Assembly: GCA_012064415.1 (NCBI GenBank)
Contig: SSNU01000163.1
Coordinates: forward strand, 992,001-1,056,000
Source of the DNA: Gyrodactylus bullatarudis
Lineage: Eukaryota; Platyhelminthes; Monogenea; Gyrodactylidea; Gyrodactylidae
DNA: 64,000 nt
Direction of reading: 5' to 3'
The notes beneath the pieces were generated by a model, which was not told the origin of the DNA, ran no database searches, and saw nothing but the letters and a program-made list of their open reading frames with translations. This document shows, one piece after another, positions 49,983-58,370 of this stretch. Position numbers and translations under genes: made by a program. Position 1 is the stretch's first letter, and every line of letters starts with the position of its first letter.

Positions 49983-50155
49983 TCTATTTACATTTTAGAG
50001 TTTATTTTTTTATATGAAAAGTAAAATTAAATGTTTTGATATTTCCAAAAATCTTCTCTCAATTCCATTGGTCAATACTTAGTAACCAATCAGAGGCAAA
50101 GAAAAATATTCTGAATGAATTTTAGTGTAATATTATTTCTTTTTGAGGAGAACGG
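49983..50155. promoter_or_regulatory. bidirectional promoter between TRIM9 and a DEG/ENaC gene, two opposed CCAAT boxes
   Basis: Only 173 bp separate the two start codons. Near the middle are ATTGG (50067-50071, a CCAAT box read on the minus strand, TGACCAATGG) and CCAAT (50086-50090, AACCAATCAG), 19 bp apart and pointing outward. Both flanks agree well with the NF-Y consensus. I see no clear TATA box, which fits NF-Y-dependent divergent promoters. Confidence 0.6.
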
Positions 50156-51463
50156 ATGATAGTTTCTGATTATGTTGACAAGTATTTGAAGAGGGAACTT
50201 AAAGAAGCCTCAAAGGTCTCTTCACTTCAACTCTACAAGCAGGTCTATATGAATAGGAAGAAAATTAAATTCTTTTATTCCTACGTTTTGTTCCTTAGCT
50301 TTGTGATATTTCTCCAGCGTTTCTATAAGGAATCGTCAATTGTCTCCCACTACTCGATTCATATGGCTGATGAGTTATCCTCATATCCGGATGTTGTCAT
50401 ATGTCCTGAAGTCATGATGAACCCACATCATAAGGCTGATAGCCAAGAGATCAATAATGGCCTCTTTGTTAACAAGACCCTTGATTTTAACATTTATCGG
50501 ACGTCGTCGAAAATATTTCCCTTCATCAAGAGTTGTTTTGTTGGCGATAAGAATTGCTTGAATAACATACGTTATTTTAAGCATCCCTATAATGGGAAAT
50601 GTATCCGCTTGGAGACTTCATCCTTTCAGCATACCCTTGTCAATCATAACATCAAAATTGAATTGAAAAGGGTAGAGCTTAGGACTACGTATAGGAAAAA
50701 CTTTATCGGATTCCAAATTGCTCTACCACAGCTGGGTGAGCAAATCTTTGTGCCCCTAGATGGTCATGATTCGTCATTCTTTCTGCCGAATTATCGGGAA
50801 AATCTGATACTCTATGAGGAAATTGAAGTGAAACGAGAAAATGACTGCTTGGAAGACAATTACATGTATGGCGTGGACCCGGAAAATCAACGTATCATCT
50901 CAAATTATACACAAGAAAACTGTGAAGCTATGGAATATCAAAAGTTTATCTTCAAAAAGTGCGGATGCTATTCCCACCAGTATTTCCTACCAGATTATAG
51001 GTTTAGAAAGTTGCCAATATTCTGCATCGATACAATGGAGGTTGGAGACACTCTTGAATCATTTAGTGGTTGTTTTGCAAAATTCAAAAAGCTGAAACCA
51101 AAATTTAACTGCCCGGATAGTTGCAACATTAAAAAGTATTTTATAAGGAACATTTTCAACATGCTAAGAGCCAACTCCACCACTGGCATCCAAGAGGTCA
51201 TCCTGAAATCGGTCAGTGTTTATAAGAAAGTCTCCATTTTCTATAGTAATAAACATCCGTTTCATTTCTTGAGAAAGTTTTTCCTCCTCCTTCGGTTTAT
51301 ATTCGGAGCGCCAGTTTACTTTTTTGCTGAAGTTATCGAAGCCATCATGGCTCTGTTAGTATTTTTCGTGACATTTTTGAAGATACAGAAGTCCCTGGAC
51401 AAGAAACAAAGGAGGGAATCGATGAATTATCAGAAGATGATAAGAAGCATTGTTTTCAAATAA
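50156..51463 (+). CDS. DEG/ENaC (degenerin / amiloride-sensitive) channel subunit, intronless
   Basis: 435 residues, one exon. Two membrane segments bracket a large extracellular domain: TM1 at about 39-55 (FFYSYVLFLSFVIFLQRFY) and TM2 at about 376-408 (RFIFGAPVYFFAEVIEAI onward). Directly after TM1 comes YPDVVICP (77-84), the family's signature (F/Y)PxVxIC. The ectodomain has many cysteines, including the FKKCGC and CPDSC segments typical of the palm/thumb region. The pore motif is unusual: family members have G-x-S in the selectivity filter, but the nearest equivalent here is GAP. At 435 residues it is shorter than most family members (about 500-650). The channels are trimeric Na+ channels in touch, taste, osmosensing or neuropeptide gating; I cannot assign which. 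The ATG at 50156 precedes a short cytosolic N-terminus. Intronlessness suggests a retrocopy origin or lineage-specific expansion. Confidence 0.8.
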   Translation: MIVSDYVDKYLKRELKEASKVSSLQLYKQVYMNRKKIKFFYSYVLFLSFVIFLQRFYKESSIVSHYSIHMADELSSYPDVVICPEVMMNPHHKADSQEINNGLFVNKTLDFNIYRTSSKIFPFIKSCFVGDKNCLNNIRYFKHPYNGKCIRLETSSFQHTLVNHNIKIELKRVELRTTYRKNFIGFQIALPQLGEQIFVPLDGHDSSFFLPNYRENLILYEEIEVKRENDCLEDNYMYGVDPENQRIISNYTQENCEAMEYQKFIFKKCGCYSHQYFLPDYRFRKLPIFCIDTMEVGDTLESFSGCFAKFKKLKPKFNCPDSCNIKKYFIRNIFNMLRANSTTGIQEVILKSVSVYKKVSIFYSNKHPFHFLRKFFLLLRFIFGAPVYFFAEVIEAIMALLVFFVTFLKIQKSLDKKQRRESMNYQKMIRSIVFK

Positions 51464-51464
51464 A
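51459..51464 (+). terminator. poly(A) signal overlapping the DEG/ENaC stop codon
   Basis: AATAAA includes the TAA stop (51461-51463). Another AATAAA lies near 51670, so this one may not be used. Confidence 0.35.
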
Positions 51465-52323
51465 ATTAAATGGGCAACCAACTTGAGCTTATTCTGATCA
51501 GAGAAAAGATTACTTTATCAAGCTTGAAAAGGTTCTTTTGCTTTGGGTAAAGTTAAATTTATTTCCAGTTCACTTTTTCCCGATTTCTGACTCATAGTTT
51601 TTTTCTTCAGAAATAATTATTCGTTTTAATGATTTAATGCATCAGATAATCAATCTGTTGCTGAAATGAAATAAAAATAAACCTAGTTGACATGAAAATG
51701 AGAATTTATTAGTTTCATATGAAACCCATTAGTTGTTGCAAAATGCATCAAAGTTCTCCTTTCTAATGGTTTGAGATGAAATTTTTTTGGTTTCTTAAAA
51801 TTAACGTATTTCTACACAGAGTTCTCGAATCTTAATTAGACGAAGGATTTCTAAAGATTTTTGGCAACCAATCCAAAAGGTACGCTTCCATTGATTTAAG
51901 AAAGTATTGAAAAAAAATTTTCTGTAATTTTTATTGATTTCAGGGTGTAAGAGGAATCAAGAGTTATTTTACTGGATCACAAAGACAAGGGAACCAGTTA
52001 TTCTTATTCATTATTTTGAAAGAAAGCCGTAATTTTGAACTGATCTTGGATTACCCTAATTTATCAATTTTCAAGGAGTAAAAATGAACGAAAAATAGCA
52101 AGTAGACTTTCGTATGTAAATGGAGCGTTTTTCCTAAAATCTCAACGAAAATTTCGACGATCCTGAAAAATAAAGTTTGATTCATCGAGAATAGCTTTAG
52201 TAAAAAAATAAAAGATGTAAAAAGATTATTTTTTTGGTATATTGTATTTGTAAATCTGAAATTTGATAATAAATAAGAAATATTTGTTTAAATAAAAGTA
52301 AGAATGGTATAATTTTGCAACCT
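51465..52323. other. intergenic spacer between convergent DEG/ENaC and NTAN1, with repeat fragment
   Basis: No gene. A repeat fragment at about 52005-52180 (AATTTTGAACTGATCTTG, CCTAAAATCTCAACGA) recurs at 60375-60480 and in part near 46370-46440. Confidence 0.5.
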
Positions 52324-53430
52324 CTATATAAATGTATTATTACGAAACTCTTTATTTGGATTGTACCTGTATGTTTTTAGGTTGTTCATATCGAAATTGA
52401 GTTTTTTTTCTATGAGAAAATGCCTTCTCTGGTCGGGAAACGAGTAAGTAGGCTGATACCTAAACTCTGTAACATCAAGGGTCAATTGACTCTTGAGAAA
52501 TTTACTAGTAAACGAATTCTTCGGCTTCCAGCAATAGTTTTTATGATCATAGTACATTGTGTATGCATTACGATGCTCGGTGCCAAACAGGTCTGTCTGA
52601 AAATTTTCGACTCTCGTTAGCAGATATGCGATCCGGTTGTGCTCGTAAAAGAAAGCTGTCGGCTCAAAATAGCTATCCGGATTATTGATTATCTTATTGG
52701 AATCCACATTGTAGAATGGGAGACGTATTTTGTTCAGACAGAAGGACTTGACTGTGATACAATTCATCTTGCTGTTATAAACATTAAGGAGGTTTGAGTT
52801 CGAGAACTGCTGTGCGAACCGAAGGAAGCTTAACGGTTCTCTTGCACTGAGAGAGCATTTAATTGGGACGACCTGCTTCGTCTTGAGGTACATTCCGAAT
52901 CCATAGCTAAAGGGGAAGTCAAAGTTATCCCTTGTCCGATAATTGTTCAATGGCCCAATTGCACAAAATACAATGTTGTAGACAACTTTGAAATCTTGCG
53001 CCATTTTTTGGAGGACAGCCTTTGATAGGTCATAATTCCTGTGGAATCCTCCAAACATGTGAACATTTACGAAATTATTCTCAGTATACGTGCAATCTCG
53101 ATAGACAATGTTCAAAATTTGATCGATATGTCTCTCATACGATAGATGACAGAAAACAAAACGTTTTTCTTGTTGAAAGATGACAACACAGCCACGAGAA
53201 CAGTCATCTGATCCGACATATTCCGGAGTCTCGGAGGTCCTATCAATAATCGCATAGGTATTCGGATAGAGGTACAGAATTGACTGGTATTCTGTATCGA
53301 AAATGTAATGATTTGTTAGACGAAATTCTTTTGATTTTGCTACAATGTTCTCATCCTGTAGGATGGTGTGTACGATCACTGAGAGATCCCATTTCCGAGT
53401 AATTTTTAATCCATGAACCTTGATTGTCAT
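52324..53430 (-). CDS. NTAN1: NTAN1, protein N-terminal asparagine amidohydrolase
   Basis: 368 residues, one exon. The frame is open further upstream, but I place the start at the ATG at 53430. MTIKVHG aligns with the N-terminus of NTAN1 proteins, and a TATA box lies about 84 bp upstream. Diagnostic blocks are EYVGSDDCSRGCVVIF (family: GSDD followed by the catalytic Cys), VHMFGGFHRNYDLSKAVL (family: HLVGGF), and FPFSYGFGMYLKT. The enzyme deamidates an N-terminal Asn exposed after Met removal to Asp, feeding the Arg/N-degron pathway through arginylation by ATE1. The region around the nucleophile has two cysteines four residues apart, and the one matching the catalytic residue is off by one position without a gap. 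The C-terminal part (after about residue 240) is much more diverged than the core. It is head-to-head with the secreted-peptide gene. Confidence 0.8.
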   Translation of the reverse strand: MTIKVHGLKITRKWDLSVIVHTILQDENIVAKSKEFRLTNHYIFDTEYQSILYLYPNTYAIIDRTSETPEYVGSDDCSRGCVVIFQQEKRFVFCHLSYERHIDQILNIVYRDCTYTENNFVNVHMFGGFHRNYDLSKAVLQKMAQDFKVVYNIVFCAIGPLNNYRTRDNFDFPFSYGFGMYLKTKQVVPIKCSLSAREPLSFLRFAQQFSNSNLLNVYNSKMNCITVKSFCLNKIRLPFYNVDSNKIINNPDSYFEPTAFFYEHNRIAYLLTRVENFQTDLFGTEHRNAYTMYYDHKNYCWKPKNSFTSKFLKSQLTLDVTEFRYQPTYSFPDQRRHFLIEKKLNFDMNNLKTYRYNPNKEFRNNTFI

Positions 53431-53513
53431 TTGGTAATTAAAATTTTCAATGATTTTTCCTTTTTTAACAAATTTATCTACGTATTTAAGAAACTGTCCC
53501 CCAAAATAGTTAT

Positions 53514-53521
53514 TATTTATA
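53514..53521 (-). promoter_or_regulatory. TATA box of NTAN1
   Basis: TATAAATA on the minus strand, about 84 bp upstream of the ATG at 53430, implying a 5' UTR of about 50-60 nt. This supports the internal start chosen for NTAN1. Confidence 0.45.
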
Positions 53522-53649
53522 CACACCTACTATAAAGTAGCTATTAAATGTAATTATATTAAAATGACACGCCCCCATGACATGTTTCACCTCAGAGGTT
53601 AACCAAAGATCGAGAAAGTAATTTTGATATAAAGTTCAGGTAATTCGAC

Positions 53650-53657
53650 TATAAAAG
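53650..53657 (+). promoter_or_regulatory. TATA box of the cysteine-rich secreted peptide gene
   Basis: TATAAAAG, a strong TATA box, followed at the canonical distance by an initiator-like CCAGTC (A at 53684, about 34 bp downstream). This leaves a 5' UTR of only about 8 nt before the ATG at 53692. Confidence 0.7.
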
Positions 53658-53691
53658 GTATCGACTTCCACCCAAGAGTTACCAGTCACAA

Positions 53692-54196
53692 ATGCGAGCC
53701 TTATTTATCTCACTGGTGTTATCGTTCTGTATCATGCAGGTTAATGGAGGTTTCGGCAAGGTCTTGTCTCAGCCTGAATTCAACAGCTGCACCAAGGAAT
53801 GTCAAGCAAGGATGAAGCCATGCTTTGAAGAAATTATCGAGTTGTCTAAGAAATTCTTCACCAATACAAGAAAAATTATGATCAAGATCAAAAACTGCTG
53901 CCTCAAGGGTGAAACCCAACAGGGCATTGATCCCTACACAAGTTTTGCAACCTGCGTCAGAGACAAATGCCACGCTCATCTATGGGGGTAAGATCCTAAA
54001 GAAACTCTGTCATGTAATAAGAGAAAAAATGAAAAATCATCAAACCAAAGAGATGAACTAATCTCCTTGATCTTGTATAATCCTCTTAATGTTTCATTTT
54101 TGTATTTTTAGATGTCAATTCAAGAGAATCCACGGTGGTCACAGATCCAAGGAGGAACGTGAAGCTATCAGTGGCAAGAAGAAACCTTCAGAATAA
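53692..54196 (+). CDS. small secreted eight-cysteine protein (2 exons), function unknown
   Basis: Exon 1 is 53692-53987 and exon 2 is 54112-54196, with a GT-AG intron of 124 nt, phase 2. The product has 126 residues. A hydrophobic signal peptide (MRALFISLVLSFCIMQVNG) precedes a mature chain of about 106 residues with the pattern C-x3-C-x6-C-x24-CC-x17-C-x4-C-x6-C, enough for four disulfides. The middle is Lys-rich and amphipathic. The C-terminus is short and basic-acidic (RSKEEREAISGKKKPSE). I do not recognise the family. Strong TATA, minimal 5' UTR and short gene suggest high, regulated expression, as for arthropod secretory or cuticle-gland products. Possible roles include antimicrobial, toxin-like or hormone-binding, but none is shown by the sequence. 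Confidence 0.8.
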
Positions 54197-54404
54197 GCTA
54201 CGAATATTTAGCGTGAGACTAAATTCAATTCTTCAATCTCCATTTGTGATCTGTGTCAAACTCCCCCCTCTGTAATTTATTTGACTAACCACCTCTTACT
54301 ATTTAAAACATTACCTTTTATCAACATAATAATAATACCTATCTGAAAACAGTTTCCTTTCATGAGGTTTATGGTATCAATTTTTTATGGTATGAAAATT
54401 GTTT

Positions 54405-54410
54405 AATAAA
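54405..54410 (+). terminator. poly(A) signal of the secreted-peptide gene
   Basis: AATAAA 209 nt after the stop codon, the first such hexamer downstream. Confidence 0.55.
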
Positions 54411-54483
54411 TTGTAATTTTGGCAATAATACCAACTTTTCCCTTTTCATCCGAATATCACCGAACTTTTGAATATTTTTGTTA

Positions 54484-55116
54484 TATATATTGGCGTGAGT
54501 CTGGGAAATCAGTGAGTGTCGGTAATTCACTAGTGTTTGTTGGTAATCAGTGTGACTTTAGTGAATCTAGCTAATAAGCTCTCATTATCCAAACACACTG
54601 ATAGACGACAACTGTAAAATACAAATTCCAGACTTTGATAGAGGAAGGGGCGATTTCGAATTAATAATAATTGATGTAGTAATTGAGAGTAATGAACAAG
54701 TGTCTTTTCAAAGATCAAAATATTCATGGTACCATGAATAAATTGGTAGCAACTAATGAATTAGATGTGTGTCAAAGAAGATGAGTGTTCATTAGGAGTG
54801 ATCGATGCACAAATTTCCCCTTGGAAATGGACAGGGAATATTCAAATTTGATTGATTCAAATTGTAAAACCCTGACCTGTAAATGTGAAAAGAATCAAGT
54901 TTTATGTAACTCTTGATCATTCTCTCACTTATGGCAATAAATAAATATTTAATGCTTTAATTTTTTCTCTAAAAATTTAATCAATAAGTTGAGCTGTTGA
55001 ACTCACTGACCTTCTCAGTGTGTTTGGGTAATGAGGGCTTATTAGCTAGATTCACTAAAGTCACACTGATTACCAACATACACTAGTGAATTACACAGAC
55101 TCACGCTAACATATAC
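54484..55116. mobile_element. 0.63-kb TIR element of unknown superfamily
   Basis: The left arm (54484-54602) and right arm (about 55015-55116) are inverted copies: GCGTGAGTCTG, TAATTCACTAGTGT, then GGTAATCAGTGTGACTTTAG continuing to AAACACACTGA. The left arm has about 17 extra bases near its outer end. The 410-bp centre has no transposase. It begins about 70 bp after the secreted-peptide gene's poly(A) signal. Confidence 0.7.
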
Positions 55117-57795
55117 AAAGTATGAAATTTCTTTTTAGGATCCCAAGTAGACAAGAAAACCGATTAATTTCATCATCATTAACAAAGTTTCACTAATTTT
55201 AAGTAAAATTATTGTACACTGTACAATGTACAGTGATCTCTCAACTTTGGAGGCCTTTAGAACCATCATACCTACAAGTAGCATCGTTTTTTATACAAAA
55301 TATACAGGAGGAGGAGGTTTATGGACAAAATTATCTGACCAGATTTGGTCTGAGATTTAATTAATTTTTGGCTCAATCAACCTATAAAAGATTCTCTTTC
55401 AGATGACCTTAGATTCCTTCATTTACTGTTTTTATTAACATGTTTTACGAGGATTCCAGAATTCAATTTTCTATATCACCATTAACAGCTTAGAACCTCA
55501 AATATTTTTTGGTTCCTGTGTGAAAATTTTCATGGTTTTGATGTTCATTAAACATTATTCATTCACAGACTTCCCTTTCGAGTACAATGTGCTCAAGATT
55601 CTCTGGTCCTCTCTCAAATCCGGGTTACAAATATTTTTATTATTTGTTCCATAGACTCTTTCGGTATATTTAAATTGTAATTAGATTCGAATCGCTGAAT
55701 TTTCAAAAATATGAAAGAATATTTTCTAAATGAGTTGAGTTGAATGCCTTGATAAAAATCCGGTCAATCTTTCTATAGGGTAGAATCATGTTAAAGCAAT
55801 TAATTATACTGTTACAGATGCATTTGGGAAATCGACTTAATTGGTTCATCTTTAATATTTGCATCGACCAATGAAATCAAAGCAACCAGATCATTTGCTT
55901 CTATTTTATATATTCGGACAACTGAGGTACATTTGTCCCAAGAACATAAAAAAATTCCAAATTATACACGGATTAAATACCATGAAGGACGATAGTTATG
56001 AGATAGATATCATTAAAGTGAGTTTTGTGATAATCTAAGCTTTCATAAGCTATATGTAAATATAAAGCATTTTTTCAAAATTTCCTTAGTATTTTTTGAA
56101 AAGGAAAATTCTGTTTGTGTTCATTTGGAGAGGTGCTAAAATTAATCCTACACAATGAAAAAAACCATTAGTGATCAAACAAAATCCCTACTTTTTTTCT
56201 AACGAGCAAGCTCTAGAGATCCCATAAGTCTATCAACCTCCTCTCCCCTAATGATTGAAAATCTGTATTTTTAATTGAAACTGATCTCTAATCTTTAGTA
56301 AAGAGGCATGCTTACATTATAAGATAAATACTGTAAATTCTACTGATAATTAGTTATCGAGAAAAAATGGGGAACTTGATTGAAAAATCAATTTTTATTA
56401 GTTACAGTACCGAGAAAGTTCATGTGATTAATTAATCATGATTTAAGCTACTTGGGAATTTATGAATCTTTAGAGACTAATTCAAAAGGCCCACTTATAA
56501 ATACCTCTTAAAGATTGATAACAAAGTTCTCCTCTACAATTTGAATTCAAAAGAATTGAAAAAAAACGAATCAAAAGTTTTGTCCTTTTTTTTAAAATCT
56601 GACTTTAATTGCTGTAATAAAAAAATAACAAATTTTTTATTGATACAAACATTTTAACATGATATAGTTACATGTTCTCATTAAATCGATAAAGCTTGTT
56701 TACTTTTATAATTTGATCGGAAAATTAATTTCATCCTCCCCGTAAAAGAGAATTGTTATTATTTTAGAGAATTTCTATGATTAGCTCGATAATTTTCCCG
56801 TGAATTTTAAGAAATGCTGCGCAATACATGGTGTGTGTATAGAACATAATCATCATTTCCAAGAAAACAATAAGAATAAAAATCTCTTTTTACAATTATT
56901 TAGTAAATGACTTCTCTGTCACCTTTTTTCAATCTGAACGTGTTAAATAATATTAAGACATTTACGTGTTAAAAAACATTGTATTCATAGGATTTGCGTA
57001 GTTATTAACACTTCAAAAGTAGCATTATTTATCTGCAAGTTTTAAGAAATATTAACTACACAGGCAAATTTTTATGGATTTTTATGATTTTTTTATCCTT
57101 AAACAGACAGGAGGGAAATTGGACATTGTAAACTCATTCACTAAGCTTAAACTTTCTTCCAAGACTAAAATTTCCCAAAAAAAGTAAAAGAACTGACAAA
57201 TTTAAAAGCCTTTAATAAAGCAATAACCTTTTGTATTATATGGCACACCTTCGAGAAATTATTCACAATAAGAGCACCTTTCCAGATTTTTCGTTACGTT
57301 TGTAATAAAAATTCGGTTCAAGGCTGGTTCAAGAGGGTTATTCTTAGATTGAATTCAGTCAACATAAAAGAATTCTTTCGAAACAAGTGGCCTAAAATGG
57401 CATGTAGTGACAAATCCAGTCCTGTAATGATTGACTATAAGAACTGACAAAGTTGCGTATAAAGAATAGGAATTCGATTAAGATCACGGAAAGAAATCTT
57501 ATTGTGTTTCCTCATTCAACTACAAATAAATAACGTATTATATATTTTCTTAATTTAATCACAAGAGAATTGTTTTTCCAGAGAAGAGAAATCAAAGTTG
57601 TGTTCCTTGCTCTGTTCATTCAATAAAAAGGGGATTTTTTATTCTCGATATATTATACACATCTCACTTCTTCTCCCGCTTGGATATTCTGGAAATAATC
57701 AAGGTTTCTTGCAGTTTTCTGGATGCAAATAAAATAGCTTATCTTCTAGCTAAATACTACACCCTCTATTCCTTTCTCTTTTTATAATCCTAAAG
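55117..57795. other. gene-free AT-rich stretch
   Basis: No supported exon. A somewhat GC-richer patch at 55568-55620 follows an AG but is not convincing as coding. Confidence 0.45.
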
Positions 57796-57887
57796 GTAAC
57801 CAAATACAAGCCAGAAGACAACCTAGTCAGGCAGCGAGCGAACCTCGTAGAAGACAATCTATGCCGAACAGCTCCTTGAAGAACTAA
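57796..57887 (+). CDS. possible orphan terminal exon with Arg/Ser-rich tail
   Basis: After a CT-rich tract and AAAG acceptor, 29 codons run to a TAA at 57885-57887. The peptide has basic phospho-site-like repeats (RRQPS and RRRQSMP). It is a sharp GC-rich island in an AT-rich region, which favours coding, but no partner exon is visible upstream and the acceptor is mediocre. Confidence 0.3.
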
Positions 57888-58054
57888 TTTGTTCAAAATT
57901 ACAAAATAGCTAATGATTGATGTTGGGAATGTATGATTTTTAGAAAACTAATTTGATCAAGATATTTTGGAATCTAGAGGGTCGCTTTAACTAATGAGAA
58001 AATTTCACCTAAAACTTGAAAACTATGACATCATTCTTTTAGTAGAAAACTATG

Positions 58055-58370
58055 GTTAATTTCAAAGTGAAAGAGTGATCAAATATTAATTTTCAGGACC
58101 TCGATTAGACCGTTTATCACCATTTTGTGGAGAACTTGTCGTTATTCTGTGATCTTGAAACATAAAACTTTAAAGCCATGGAAATGGTCAAGAAATCAAA
58201 TTTTAATTTTCTCAAATCTCCTATTTGGAATATTTTATTAATTAGACTAATCTTGATCACTCTAAGTTGAAAAAAAGGGATATGAACCAAGTCATAATTT
58301 TCTTCTTATAAAACTAGGTGTAGAAATTTTTAATGATTTCAAAAATTCCCTCCTTCACAATAAATAGATT
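58055..58370 (+). repeat. unclassified interspersed repeat, copy 2 (family C)
   Basis: Same family and orientation as 32185-32510; shared words are listed there. Confidence 0.6.

Noticed and set aside
53431..53526. Longer NTAN1 N-terminus (32 extra codons starting with GTG)
   Set aside because: There is no ATG, the extension includes the TATA box, and family similarity starts at MTIKVHG.
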